Shown piece by piece: positions 35,601 to 44,814 of a DNA stretch of 64,000 nt. The position numbers and the translations under genes are program-made. Under the pieces are notes generated by a model. The model ran no database searches. It worked only from the letters and a program-made list of their open reading frames with translations, and was not told where the DNA came from. Source of the DNA: Nevskiaceae bacterium (lineage in GTDB: Bacteria; Pseudomonadota; Gammaproteobacteria; Nevskiales; Nevskiaceae); contig JAKFXK010000029.1 of the NCBI GenBank assembly GCA_021731445.1, forward strand, positions 1-64,000, given 5' to 3'. Position 1 is the first letter of the stretch. Every line of letters starts with the position of its first letter.

Positions 35601-36236
35601 ATGACCCTCCGATTGGGCGATATCGTTCCCGACTTTGAAGCAGCCACCACCGAAGGCCCGATCCAGTTCCACCAATGGGCGGGCAAGAGCTGGGTGGTGC
35701 TGTTCTCGCATCCCAAGAACTACACGCCGGTTTGCACCACCGAACTGGGCTACACCGCCAAGCTCAGCCCCGAGTTTGCCAGGCGCAACGTCAAGGCCAT
35801 TGGCCTTTCGGTGGACAAGCTCGAAGACCATCACGGCTGGGCTAGGGACATCGAGGAGACGCAAGGCGCGGCCCTCAACTTCCCGCTGATCGCCGACCCC
35901 GACAGGAAGGTGGCGAACCTCTACGACATGATCCACCCCAATGCCTCGGATACTTTCACCGTGCGCAGCGTGTTCGTGATCGACCCCAACAAGAAACTGC
36001 GTCTGTCGCTCACCTATCCGGCTTCGACGGGGCGCAATTTCGACGAGATCCTGCGTGTCATCGACAGCCTGCAACTCACCGATGGCTACAAGGTGGCGAC
36101 CCCGGTGAACTGGAAAAACGGCGAGGACGTCATCATCGTGCCGAGCGTCAATGACGAGCAGGCGAAACAGCTGTTCCCGAATGGTTTCAAGACGATCAAG
36201 CCGTATCTGAGAACCGTGCCGCAGCCCAAGCCCTGA
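35601..36236 (+). CDS. 1-Cys peroxiredoxin (Prx6 type)
   Basis: 211 residues. The peroxidatic Cys45 lies in NYTPVCTTELG with Thr42 and a downstream Arg in the usual place. No resolving cysteine is seen, and the long C-terminal domain (VNWKNGEDVIIVPSVNDEQA) is typical of the Prx6 subfamily. It reduces H2O2 and organic peroxides in the cytosol. AAAGGA lies 7 bases before the ATG at 35601. It forms its own unit, closed by a terminator at 36246. Confidence 0.93.
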   Translation: MTLRLGDIVPDFEAATTEGPIQFHQWAGKSWVVLFSHPKNYTPVCTTELGYTAKLSPEFARRNVKAIGLSVDKLEDHHGWARDIEETQGAALNFPLIADPDRKVANLYDMIHPNASDTFTVRSVFVIDPNKKLRLSLTYPASTGRNFDEILRVIDSLQLTDGYKVATPVNWKNGEDVIIVPSVNDEQAKQLFPNGFKTIKPYLRTVPQPKP

Positions 36237-36245
36237 GCTGCACGC

Positions 36246-36272
36246 AAAAGCCCCGCATCGCGGGGCTTTTTT
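36246..36272 (+). terminator. Terminator after the peroxiredoxin gene
   Basis: An 11-bp stem AAAAGCCCCGC / GCGGGGCTTTT with a three-base loop is followed by further T, 10 bases after the stop. Confidence 0.88.
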
Positions 36273-36315
36273 GATTCAAGCGGGATCGCGCACGGTGATG
36301 AGAACGAGGATGGCC

Positions 36316-36690
36316 TCAGGCACGGCGATTGCCCCTGTAACAGTGCTTGCGGATGGCAAGACCGTAGCCCACCAAGTTGATGCCGAGCAGTGCCGCCGCA
36401 AGCCAGACCTGATGCGAGGGCTGCAAGCCCGGCGGGTAGAGCAGCGGCATGAGGTAGTGCTCGATGAAGCCGCCGCCGTAGCCCGGTGCGTCTGCTTCGC
36501 GCAGTAGATGGTTTTCGAGTGTGGTGAGCGGACAGAGCCCGTGCGTGAGTTCGATCCACACGCCCCAGGCGAGCGCGGGCAGGTGCAGCCAGGCGATGCG
36601 CCAGCGCCAGTAGACGAGCGCGCTACCCAATACCGCGAACAGCACGAAAACGAGGTGTAGCAGCAGCACCGCCTGTGCTGCGATGAGCAT
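36316..36690 (-). CDS. DUF2784 small membrane protein
   Basis: 124 residues with about four membrane spans and the motifs LHLVFVLFAVLG, WRIAWLHLPALAWG and ELTHGLCPLTTLEN, which match DUF2784. The pattern of conserved His/Cys in LTHGLCPLT suggests a buried functional site, but no activity is known for the family. It is separated by 2 bases from the upstream amidohydrolase gene, so both are probably co-transcribed from the minus strand. Confidence 0.75.
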   Translation of the reverse strand: MLIAAQAVLLLHLVFVLFAVLGSALVYWRWRIAWLHLPALAWGVWIELTHGLCPLTTLENHLLREADAPGYGGGFIEHYLMPLLYPPGLQPSHQVWLAAALLGINLVGYGLAIRKHCYRGNRRA

Positions 36691-36692
36691 CG

Positions 36693-37982
36693 TCAGTTGC
36701 CGAGGTGGATCACGCCATCCTTCATCACGAAAGCCATCTTCTGCAGTGTGGTGATGTCGGTGAGCGGGTTGCCCTGCACGGCGATCAGGTCCGCGGTGTA
36801 GCCCGGCTCGATGCGGCCCAGGCTCTGCGATTGATCCAGCAATTCCGCTGCGCCCAGCGTGGCACTGCGGATGGCTTCGAGCGGCGGCATTCCCGCCTCA
36901 ACCATGTAGGCGAATTCCCGGGCGTTGTCGCCGTGCGGGAACACACCGGCATCGGTGCCGAACGCGATCTTCACGCCAGCCTTGTAGGCGCGGCCAAAGG
37001 TGTTCTGGATCAAGGGGCCAATGGCAGCGGCCTTGGGGCGCACCAGCGGCGAGTAGTAGTCCGCCTCCTTGGCCTTTTCGCCGACGAAGCGGCCTGCGGA
37101 GATGGTCGGCACATAGTACGCGCCCTGCTTCTTGAACAGCGCGATGGCCTCATCGTCCATGTAGGTGCCGTGCTCGATGGAATCGACGCCGCCGCGCAGC
37201 GCACGCTTGATCCCCTCCAAGCCGTGCGCATGGGCGGCAACGCGGAAGCCATAGTCCTTCGCCGTAGTGGTGATCGCCCTGATTTCGGCCTCGGTGAACT
37301 GCGCGTTCTGCCCGCTCGCGGCCTGCGAGAGCACGCCGCCGGTGGCGGTGATCTTGATGAGGTCAGCGCCCTCCTTGTAGCGGGCGCGCACTGCCTCGGC
37401 CGCATCGTCCACGCCATTGACCACGCCCTCCATCGGCCCCGGCGTGCCGATGCTCCGGGCGAACTTTTGCGAGAGGCTGTTGCTGGGATCGGCATGGCCC
37501 CCGGTAGTGGCGATGGACTTGCCCGCCGTGAACATCCTCGGCCCTGGAATGTGGCCAGCAGCAATCGCGCGTTTGAGCGCCACATTCAAGCCATCGGCAG
37601 CACCCAGGTCGCGCACGGTGGTGAAGCCGGCCTTGAGCGTGCGCCCGGCATACGCGACCGAGCGATAGGCCGCATCCGCCGCATTAAGCGAGAGCGCATC
37701 ACTGAAGGCTTCGGCCTGCTTCGAGGTTTCGCCGGTGAGATGCACATGCAGATCGATCAAGCCCGGCAGGCAGGTGGCTCCTGAGAGATCAATGCGCTTG
37801 GCATCGGCAGGCAAGACCACATCGGGGCCGACGGCAGTGAACTTGCTGCCCTCCACCACCACCCGCACCTTGTTTTTCAGTGCGCCGGTTTTTACATCCA
37901 GCAACTGGCCACAGTCGATGACGGTGGCGGCCTGTGCGGTGCTGAGGGCGAGCAGGGCGAGGGCGAGACAGCTGCGGGTCAT
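36693..37982 (-). CDS. Exported metal-dependent amidohydrolase
   Basis: 429 residues with a signal peptide (MTRSCLALALLALSTAQA). The amidohydrolase barrel shows LIDLHVHL (His79, His81), KITATGG with the lysine that is normally carboxylated, AAHAHG and IEHGTY histidines, and the catalytic Asp in FGTDAG. It resembles Xaa-Pro dipeptidase/imidazolonepropionase-like enzymes that act on dipeptides or organophosphate-like amides in the periplasm. The exact substrate is not predictable. It leads the two-gene unit with the DUF2784 gene. Confidence 0.85.
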   Translation of the reverse strand: MTRSCLALALLALSTAQAATVIDCGQLLDVKTGALKNKVRVVVEGSKFTAVGPDVVLPADAKRIDLSGATCLPGLIDLHVHLTGETSKQAEAFSDALSLNAADAAYRSVAYAGRTLKAGFTTVRDLGAADGLNVALKRAIAAGHIPGPRMFTAGKSIATTGGHADPSNSLSQKFARSIGTPGPMEGVVNGVDDAAEAVRARYKEGADLIKITATGGVLSQAASGQNAQFTEAEIRAITTTAKDYGFRVAAHAHGLEGIKRALRGGVDSIEHGTYMDDEAIALFKKQGAYYVPTISAGRFVGEKAKEADYYSPLVRPKAAAIGPLIQNTFGRAYKAGVKIAFGTDAGVFPHGDNAREFAYMVEAGMPPLEAIRSATLGAAELLDQSQSLGRIEPGYTADLIAVQGNPLTDITTLQKMAFVMKDGVIHLGN

Positions 37983-38035
37983 GGCGGGCTTGAAATACGG
38001 GCAGGTGACAAGCGTAACCGTTCGCAGCGGTCAAT

Positions 38036-38065
38036 AAAAAAGCCCCATCGAATCATCGATGGGGC
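38036..38065 (-). terminator. Terminator after the acyl-CoA dehydrogenase gene
   Basis: A 10-bp stem GCCCCATCGA / TCGATGGGGC (loop of four) is followed on the minus strand by six T, about 50 bases after the acyl-CoA dehydrogenase stop. Confidence 0.85.
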
Positions 38066-38117
38066 CTGATGGGAGCGGACTTCGATCAGCCGTAGCGCAC
38101 GCGACGGTTTGAACAGC

Positions 38118-39935
38118 TCAGTTGAAGGCGAAGTGATCCACCGGCAGCTTGGTCAGCGACTTGCTGGGCTTCATCATCGAACTCGCGTGGCCCTTGGCGC
38201 GGGGCAGCAGGTGGTCGAAGTAGAAGCGTGCGGTGGCGAGCTTGGCCTTGTAGAACTCCTTGCTCTCAATGCCGCCGTGGGCGATTTTTTCGCTGGCGAT
38301 GGAGGCTTGCAGCGCCCAGAAGTAGGCCATCATCACGTAGCCGGAATACATCAAAAAGTGATGGCTTGCCGCACTCACCACGTCACGATCCTTGCGGGCG
38401 GCGAGCATGATGCGCATGGTCAGCACGTTCCACTCTGCCGCGTACTTGGCGAGGGTGGTGGCATAGGGGCGCAGGCGCGCATCACGCAGGTGATTGACGG
38501 CGAAATTGGCGATCTGCCCGGTGAATTCGCGCACGCACTTGCCTCGCGTGGTGAGCAGCACCTTGCGGCCCAGCAAGTCCAGCGCCTGGATGCCGGTGGT
38601 GCCCTCATACAGCGTGGCGATGCGCGCGTCGCGCGCGATCTGTTCCATACCGTGCTCCTTGATATAGCCGTGGCCGCCGAACACCTGCATGCCGATGTTC
38701 GCGCTCTCAAGGCCCATCTCAGTGAGAAAGCCCTTGAGGATCGGCGTGAAGAAGCCGAGCTTGTCATCCCACAGCTTGTATTTGGCCTCGTCGTTTTCGA
38801 GGATGCCGTTGACCATGTGATCGGCGTACTGCGCGGCGAAATAGAGCATCGCGCGGCCGCCTTCGGCGACGGCTTTCTGCGTCAGCAACATGCGGCGCAC
38901 GTCGGCGTGGTGGATGATCGCGTCGGCCACTTTCTCCGGCTCCTTCTTGCCGCTGAGCGCGCGCATGGAGCGGCGCTCCTTGGCGTAGGCGAGCGCGCCC
39001 TGGAACGAGAGTTCAGCATGCGCCACGCCCTGAACGGCGGTACCGAGGCGGGCGGTGTTCATGAAAGTGAACATCGCCTCCAGCCCCTTGTTGGGTGTGG
39101 CGATCAGATAGCCGGTGCTCTGCTCGAAGTTGATGACGGCGGTGGCCGAGGCCTTGATGCCCATCTTGTGTTCGAGCGAGGAGCAGACGACATGATTGCT
39201 GCCATCGAGTGAGCCATCGGCATTCACTTTCATCTTCGGGATGATGAAGAGGGAAATGCCGCGCGTGCCGGGGGGGGCATCCGGCAGGCGGGCGAGCACG
39301 ATGTGGACGATATTCTCGGTCAGGTCATGGTCGCCTGACGAGATGAATATCTTGGTGCCGGTGACGCTGTAGCTGCCATCGGCATTCGGCTCGGCCTTGG
39401 TCTTCACCTGGCCGAGATCGGTGCCGCACTGCGGCTCGGTGAGGCACATGGTGCCCATCCAGCGGCCTTCGGTGAGCGGCGGCATGTAGATGTTTTTAAG
39501 CTCGGTGGAGGCGTGTTGCAGAATCGTGTTCATCGCCCCCAGCGACAGGCCGGGATACATGGTGAACGACCAGTTGGCGGTGCCCATCATCTCGCTCTTG
39601 ACCAGACCCAGTGACATCGGCAGACCCTGGCCACCGTATTCCGTGGGGTGGGAGAGACCCTGCCAGCCGCCGGCAACGAACTCGTCATAGGCCTCCTTGA
39701 AGCCTTTGGGTGTCGTGACCTTGCCGTCTTTCAGATGGCAGCCTTCTTCGTCGCCGCTGAGATTCAAGGGCGAGAGCGTCTGCTCGCAGAATTGCGCGCA
39801 GGCATCGAGGATCGCATCGACGGTGTCTTTGTCCGCGTCCTTGCCGTTGGCGAGGCCCGCGTAGTGCGCAGGGAAGTCGAACACCTCGTTCATCAGAAAG
39901 CGCTTGTCGCGCAAGGGGGCTTTGTAGGCAGGCAT
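38118..39935 (-). CDS. Acyl-CoA dehydrogenase, large form with extra C-terminal domain
   Basis: 605 residues, longer than classic enzymes (about 380-400). It has CLTEPQCGTDLG for FAD/substrate binding, MGIKASATAVINFE, the helical domain with FGGHGYIKEHGMEQIARDAR, the likely catalytic Glu in TLYEGTTGIQALDLLGRK, and a C-terminal four-helix extension typical of the FadE5-like/DUF1974-type family. It oxidises acyl-CoA with transfer to ETF, in beta-oxidation. Start ATG at 39933-39935. It is a single-gene unit with its own terminator. Confidence 0.92.
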   Translation of the reverse strand: MPAYKAPLRDKRFLMNEVFDFPAHYAGLANGKDADKDTVDAILDACAQFCEQTLSPLNLSGDEEGCHLKDGKVTTPKGFKEAYDEFVAGGWQGLSHPTEYGGQGLPMSLGLVKSEMMGTANWSFTMYPGLSLGAMNTILQHASTELKNIYMPPLTEGRWMGTMCLTEPQCGTDLGQVKTKAEPNADGSYSVTGTKIFISSGDHDLTENIVHIVLARLPDAPPGTRGISLFIIPKMKVNADGSLDGSNHVVCSSLEHKMGIKASATAVINFEQSTGYLIATPNKGLEAMFTFMNTARLGTAVQGVAHAELSFQGALAYAKERRSMRALSGKKEPEKVADAIIHHADVRRMLLTQKAVAEGGRAMLYFAAQYADHMVNGILENDEAKYKLWDDKLGFFTPILKGFLTEMGLESANIGMQVFGGHGYIKEHGMEQIARDARIATLYEGTTGIQALDLLGRKVLLTTRGKCVREFTGQIANFAVNHLRDARLRPYATTLAKYAAEWNVLTMRIMLAARKDRDVVSAASHHFLMYSGYVMMAYFWALQASIASEKIAHGGIESKEFYKAKLATARFYFDHLLPRAKGHASSMMKPSKSLTKLPVDHFAFN

Positions 39936-40042
39936 GGGGAGACCTCAAAATGGAAAATGGGTGAACGAGTGTAAGCAGTTATGCATACAACTGTCTACGT
40001 GCCGCCCGCAAACAATCGCCAACACGCATATACAGGGCTTGC

Positions 40043-40453
40043 TCACGGTTGAGCCGGGCGTTCAAGCCTGCGCCAACAACGGGAGTTTGGGCTTGAGGCG
40101 ATCACTGCGCTCCGCCCGAACTGCCGCATCACATCGGCCGGCACGGCGCTGTCGCATACCGCACGCACCGTGGCAGTGTGCTGCTCGGCCGCGAGCATGG
40201 CGATCTCGCCGATAGTTTCCAGCGCGCCGATCTCGCCCAGCGCCCGCTCAACGTTCTCGCTGCCGCCGCAGGGGTGCAGCCGTCCGACGCCGATCACGCT
40301 GACCGCATCACCTTTGCAGAACAGGGTTTTGCCGGTATGCAGCAGGCGCAGATGGCAGTACTGCGCGAAACTCTCCAGCACGGCCTGAGGCAGGCCCTGA
40401 AAGGTCTTGGTGCGGGCCAGCACGGCGGTGGTCTGCGGGGGGTGTTCGGACAT
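40043..40453 (-). pseudogene. Degenerate cyclic-nucleotide-binding (CRP-like sensor) domain
   Basis: The 136-residue frame starts like a CRP-type sensor (FQGLPQAVLESFAQYCHLRL then GKTLFCKGDA) and later has ETIGEIAMLAAEQHTATVRAV, the phosphate-binding cassette with A-Q-H-T-A in place of R-x-x-A. Between them the strand that should read G-x-x-Y-x-V-x-x-G is scrambled and too short. After the cassette the sequence drifts into Arg/Ser-rich residues, while another frame reads RLKPKLPLLAQA. This looks like a decayed gene with small indels and no HTH domain. It could still be a small divergent protein. Confidence 0.45.
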
Positions 40454-40653
40454 GCGTTTTTAAGTCTTCCTGATGGCAGTCTAGACCGGACTCTGAAAGG
40501 TTTGTCCGCCTGCCGGCGCATGGGGCTCACTCAGGTCAAACCCTTGATGCAGGCCTGCAGAAAAGTGCGGCGGACAAAACATTTCCGGAAGGGTCTATCC
40601 GCGACCGAAACCTTACAATCTGCGCCCCCGCAGATCGTCAAAAGCCAAGCACC

Positions 40654-42333
40654 ATGTCTGAACCGCTCAACAAGAACTCCAAGACCATCACCGCCGGCAT
40701 TGCCCGCAGCCCCAACCGCGCCATGCTGCGTGCGGTCGGGTTTGGCGACAACGATTTCCAGAAGCCTATCGTCGGCGTTGCCAACGGGCACTCGACCATG
40801 AACCCCTGCAATGCGGGCATCCAGCCGCTCGCCGATGCAGCCTGTGCGGCTCTGAAGAAGGCAGGGGCGATGCCGCAGACCTTTGGCTTTCCCACCGTCA
40901 CCGATGGCATCAGCATGGGTACCGAGGGGATGAAGTTCTCGCTGGTGTCGCGCGAGGTCATCGCCGATGCCATCGAGACGGCGGTATCGAGCCAGTGCAT
41001 GGACGGCGTGCTGGTGGTCGGTGGCTGTGACAAGAACATGCCGGGCGCGATGATCGGCATGTTGCGCATGAACCTGCCGGGCGTCTTCGTTTATGCCGGC
41101 ACCATCAAGCCCGGCAGCTGGAAGGGCGTACCGCTCACCGTGGTTTCTTCCTTCGAGGCGGTCGGCAGTTTTCAGGCGGGCAAGATGAGTGAGGAGGATT
41201 TTCTCGGCATCGAGAAAAACGCCTGTCCCAGCGTTGGTGCCTGCGGCGGCATGTACACCGCCAACACCATGTCGTCCTCCTTCGAGGCGCTGGGCATGTC
41301 TCTGCTGGGTTCGAGCCAGATGGCTTCGCCCGACGCCGAGAAGGCCGACTCCGCCGCCGATTCGGCACGTGTGCTGGTGCAGGCAATCCAGAAAGACATC
41401 AAGCCGCGCGATGTGGTGACCCGCAAGGCCATCGAGAACGCCATCGCGCTGGTGATGGCCACTGGCGGCTCCACCAATGCGGTGCTGCACTTCCTTGCTA
41501 TCGCTCACGCCGCAGAGGTGCCGTTCGTGCTCGACGACATCGAGACCATCCGCCTGCGCACGCCGGTGCTCTGCGACTTGAAGCCCAGCGGCAAGTATGT
41601 GGCGGTGGACTTTCACCGCGCCGGCGGCGTGCCACAGGTCTTGAAGATGTTGCTGGTCAAAGGCCTGCTGCACGGCGATGCGCTGACCATCACGGGCGAG
41701 ACGATGGCCGAGGCCCTCGCCAGCGTGCCGGCCGAGCCGCGCAGGGATCAGGACGTGATCCGCCCTTTCGACAAGCCCATGTATGCGCAGGGACACCTCG
41801 CGGTGCTCAAGGGCAATCTCTCGCCCGAAGGCGCAGTGGCGAAGATCACGGGCCTCAAGAACCCCGTCATCACCGGCCCGGCGCGCGTGTTCGACAGCGA
41901 GGACGCCTGCATGGCCGCGATCATGGCCGATGCAATCCAGCACGGCGACGTGCTGGTGATCCGGTACGAGGGGCCAAAGGGGGGCCCCGGAATGCGCGAG
42001 ATGCTCGCCCCCACGGCCATGCTGATCGGCAAGGGTTTTGGCGAGACGGTTGGCCTCATCACCGATGGCCGTTTCAGCGGCGGCACGTGGGGCATGGTGG
42101 TGGGCCATGTCTCGCCGGAGGCTTTCGTCGGCGGCACGATTGGCCTGGTAGAAGAGGGCGACTCGATCACCATCGACGCTCGCCAATTGCTGCTGCAACT
42201 CAATGTTGCAGACGATGTGCTGACTGCCCGCAGGGCCAAGTGGGTGCAGCCTGCATTGCGCTATCCGCGTGGGGTGCTGGGCAAGTTCGCCCGGCTGGTC
42301 AGCTCGGCCAGCAGGGGTGCAGTCACCGATTGA
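40654..42333 (+). CDS. ilvD: Dihydroxy-acid dehydratase
   Basis: 559 residues. IlvD dehydrates 2,3-dihydroxy acids in isoleucine/valine synthesis with an iron-sulfur cluster; ligands are seen at Cys125 (GGCDKNMPG) and Cys197 ([16 protein letters not shown]), with Cys57-like N-terminal segment [12 protein letters not shown]. The catalytic serine region GRFSGGTWG is present. This fits the [2Fe-2S]/[4Fe-4S] dehydratases of usual length 555-620. The start codon ATG at 40654 has only a weak ribosome-binding site. It stands alone; ilvA is 12 kb away in the same window. Confidence 0.95.
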   Translation: MSEPLNKNSKTITAGIARSPNRAMLRAVGFGDNDFQKPIVGVANGHSTMNPCNAGIQPLADAACAALKKAGAMPQTFGFPTVTDGISMGTEGMKFSLVSREVIADAIETAVSSQCMDGVLVVGGCDKNMPGAMIGMLRMNLPGVFVYAGTIKPGSWKGVPLTVVSSFEAVGSFQAGKMSEEDFLGIEKNACPSVGACGGMYTANTMSSSFEALGMSLLGSSQMASPDAEKADSAADSARVLVQAIQKDIKPRDVVTRKAIENAIALVMATGGSTNAVLHFLAIAHAAEVPFVLDDIETIRLRTPVLCDLKPSGKYVAVDFHRAGGVPQVLKMLLVKGLLHGDALTITGETMAEALASVPAEPRRDQDVIRPFDKPMYAQGHLAVLKGNLSPEGAVAKITGLKNPVITGPARVFDSEDACMAAIMADAIQHGDVLVIRYEGPKGGPGMREMLAPTAMLIGKGFGETVGLITDGRFSGGTWGMVVGHVSPEAFVGGTIGLVEEGDSITIDARQLLLQLNVADDVLTARRAKWVQPALRYPRGVLGKFARLVSSASRGAVTD

Positions 42334-42412
42334 AGATACGTCTGTTCATCCACGGTGTGCGAGGCTCTGTTAAGACTGCCAGCACGTTTCAACTTTCCAG
42401 AGGAGTGACACC

Positions 42413-42925
42413 ATGGGTCTATTCAAATTCGTGAAATCCATCGGCGAGAAAATCGGCGGTGCGAAGGTCGATGCAGGTGGTTTGAGCACCTATGTCAGGG
42501 CATTGGGCCTGCCGGTCGAGAAGCTGCTGCTGTCGGTGAGCGAAGACCAGGAGACGGTGGATGTGTTCGGCTACGTGCCCGATCTGGCCGTGAAGGAAAA
42601 ACTCATCCTTGCCATCGGCAACTGTCAGGGCGTGGGCAAGGTCAACGATCACATCCGTATCGGTCCTGCGCCTGCACCCCTCAATGTCGCGCCGGTACCG
42701 ACCACGGTTGCCCAAGCTGTCGCGGCCGAGCCTGTGGTGCCGGAAGTGCCGCCGACTTCGGTGTTCTATACCGTGGAGAAGGGTGACACCCTGAGCAAGA
42801 TCGCCAAGCAGCAGTACGGCAATGCCAATGCCTACAACGCCATCTTCGAGGCCAACAAGCCGATGCTCAAGCACCCCGACAAAATCTATCCGGGGCAGGT
42901 GCTGCGCATCCCGCCCAAGGAGTAA
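42413..42925 (+). CDS. BON and LysM domain protein (Kbp/YgaU-like)
   Basis: 170 residues: a BON-like N-terminal domain (about 25-85) and a C-terminal LysM (VEKGDTLSKIAKQQYG to YPGQVLRIP), joined by a Pro/Ala/Val linker. This is the architecture of E. coli Kbp (YgaU), a cytoplasmic potassium-binding protein; no signal peptide is seen here either. The linker is longer than in Kbp. AGGAG lies 8 bases before the ATG. It is a single unit closed by a strong terminator at 42940. Confidence 0.88.
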   Translation: MGLFKFVKSIGEKIGGAKVDAGGLSTYVRALGLPVEKLLLSVSEDQETVDVFGYVPDLAVKEKLILAIGNCQGVGKVNDHIRIGPAPAPLNVAPVPTTVAQAVAAEPVVPEVPPTSVFYTVEKGDTLSKIAKQQYGNANAYNAIFEANKPMLKHPDKIYPGQVLRIPPKE

Positions 42926-42939
42926 GGGCTGCAAAAACG

Positions 42940-42967
42940 AAAAGCCCCGCATTGCGGGGCTTTTTTT
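42940..42967 (+). terminator. Terminator after the BON-LysM gene
   Basis: A stem AAAGCCCCGC / GCGGGGCTTT with a three-base loop runs into seven T, 15 bases after the stop. The near-identical stem at 36246 shows a common terminator word in this genome. Confidence 0.9.
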
Positions 42968-42976
42968 GGTGATGGG

Positions 42977-43903
42977 TTATTTGCCGACCCAGCCGTTGAT
43001 GGTGAAGCGGCTGTCCATGAACTTGAGGCTGGGGCAGCTCACCCTTGTCACCTCATGCATCTCCTGCGAGGCGAAGAAGACGATGCTGTTATCCATCGGC
43101 TGGATGGTGCGGTAGGTCTCCGCCGCATAGTGGTAGCCGCCTTTCACCTTGTGGTCGTACACCAAGAGCTCACCGCCGGTGAAGTTCTTCGGCTGGTCGT
43201 GGAAGTAGTAGACGAAGGTCAGCACGCGATGGGCGGTATCCGCCGAGCCGTTGTCGTTGTGCACCTTGTAGAAGTTGTCGTCATTGTGCGCGGTGAGCTG
43301 CGCCTCGATGCTGCCCTTGGGGATGTCGTTGATCTTCAGCGCCTGGCACACCGCCGGCAGCAGCTGGCGGATCTTGCTGCGCATCATCTCGTCGAAGGGT
43401 GCGAAGTTGTAGAGCACCGAGGAGGCACGGTAGTTGTCGCGCTTAGTCGAGGTGGTAGTGCCGACGAAACTCGTCTCGCTGCGGCGCACGAAAGCCAGCA
43501 GCTTGGCATGGTCGTCCGGGCTGAACACATCCGGCACCTGTGCGCAGGTGACGAGCGTGATGCCGTCCGGCTCGCCGGGGACGAGCACGCCGACGGGGGC
43601 TTCCACCGCCGGAGGGGCCGCGACTTGCGCGATGGCGGGCGGCGCTGTGAGGGTGATCTGCTCCGGCTCGGTCAACAGGCCAATCAACCGCGAGGCTGGG
43701 ATGGTGAGTGTCACCTCCGGGCGCAGCGGCAAATCCAGCAGGGTGCCGGGCGCGAGCTCGCCAGCGAGTGCGGCGCGCAGCTGGTGGTGCAGGGGGCTGT
43801 AGTGCTCGACAAACAGCGATTCGCCACCGCCGCCTTCAAGCAGCACGGTGAGTTTCTGGCGGACGGGGACTAGGGTGGGGGAGCCGACTTCGATCTTGGG
43901 CAT
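42977..43903 (-). CDS. 2-oxoglutarate/Fe(II) oxygenase with N-terminal extension (paralogue 1)
   Basis: 308 residues. The C-terminal ~190 residues are a prolyl-4-hydroxylase-type double-stranded beta-helix: iron ligands His215 and Asp217 in KVHNDNGS, His283 in EMHEVTRV, and a 2OG-binding Arg in DSRFTINGW. The N-terminal ~110 residues form a beta-rich domain with no recognised family, also present in the paralogue at 45528. It may hydroxylate peptide or protein side chains. It is followed upstream (on the minus strand) by tatD after 6 bases. Confidence 0.82.
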   Translation of the reverse strand: MPKIEVGSPTLVPVRQKLTVLLEGGGGESLFVEHYSPLHHQLRAALAGELAPGTLLDLPLRPEVTLTIPASRLIGLLTEPEQITLTAPPAIAQVAAPPAVEAPVGVLVPGEPDGITLVTCAQVPDVFSPDDHAKLLAFVRRSETSFVGTTTSTKRDNYRASSVLYNFAPFDEMMRSKIRQLLPAVCQALKINDIPKGSIEAQLTAHNDDNFYKVHNDNGSADTAHRVLTFVYYFHDQPKNFTGGELLVYDHKVKGGYHYAAETYRTIQPMDNSIVFFASQEMHEVTRVSCPSLKFMDSRFTINGWVGK

Positions 43904-43909
43904 GTTGGA

Positions 43910-44734
43910 CTAAGCGGGGTAGAGCCTGAAAAACCGACGCGCATTGTCGGCTGTTTTCCGTGCAATCGCATCCCCCGTCTCGCCGCGTAGTGTCCCCAGC
44001 GCTTCGGCGACCCAGGGGAGATACGCAGGTTCGTTGCGGCGGCCATCAATGCCGGGCTTGTCGCTGTGGAGGCTCGAAGGGCGCTGACTGCGGGGGACAT
44101 TGCTGGGCAGGAGGTAAGGCGCGTCGGTTTCGATCATCAGGCGCTCGATGGGGATGTGCGGCACCAGGGCGCGTAGGCTGCTGCCGCGCCGGGCATCGCA
44201 GACCCAGCCGGTGATGCCGATGTGGCAATCGAGGGCGATATAGCTCTCCATCGCTTCGTGGGTGTCGGTGAAGCAATGCACGCAGGCATCGACGAGGCTT
44301 GGGCGGTATTCGCTGAGGATGGCCAGGAAATCTTCATGCGCGCCGCGCTGGTGCAGGAACACGGGCCTCCTCAACTCCACGGCGAGTTGCAGCTGCGCGA
44401 TGAAGACCCGGCGCTGTACCTCGCGCGGAGAGAGGTCGCGGTAGTAGTCCAGCCCGCATTCGCCCAGGCTCACCAGCTGCGGCAGCGTGGCGAGCTGACG
44501 GATGAGGCGCGCGTCTTCGTCATTCCAGTCCGCCGCATGGTGGGGATGCACGCCAGCGGTGCAGCTCAGGCGCGCAGGGTCTTCAGCCGCCAGCAGCGAT
44601 ACCGCCTGGTTGGAGCGGCGGCAGGAGCCGGTGAGCACGATGTGCTGCACTCCCGCAGCCCAGGCACGTTGCAGCAGTTGCGGATAGTCGAGGCTAAAGC
44701 TCTCGTGGGCGAGGTTGGCACCAATATCAATCAT
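43910..44734 (-). CDS. tatD: TatD family metal-dependent deoxyribonuclease
   Basis: 274 residues. It has the TatD-proper N-terminus MIDIGANLAH (rather than the HxH of YcfH), AGVHPHHA, GECGLDYYRDLSP, HCFTDT, GITGWVCDARRG and IETDAPYLLP, all ordered as in E. coli TatD, a Mg-dependent 3'-5' DNA exonuclease and RNA processor. It is 6 bases from the first 2OG oxygenase gene, with which it is probably co-transcribed, and divergent from the methyltransferase. A DNA/RNA quality-control role is established for the family only. Confidence 0.9.
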   Translation of the reverse strand: MIDIGANLAHESFSLDYPQLLQRAWAAGVQHIVLTGSCRRSNQAVSLLAAEDPARLSCTAGVHPHHAADWNDEDARLIRQLATLPQLVSLGECGLDYYRDLSPREVQRRVFIAQLQLAVELRRPVFLHQRGAHEDFLAILSEYRPSLVDACVHCFTDTHEAMESYIALDCHIGITGWVCDARRGSSLRALVPHIPIERLMIETDAPYLLPSNVPRSQRPSSLHSDKPGIDGRRNEPAYLPWVAEALGTLRGETGDAIARKTADNARRFFRLYPA

Positions 44735-44814
44735 GCAGTGGAGGGCGAGGTGCCGACTTGGAGGCGTGGATGGGATTGCCTATTGTGTGCGACCTGCTGC
44801 CCACTGATCGAGCC

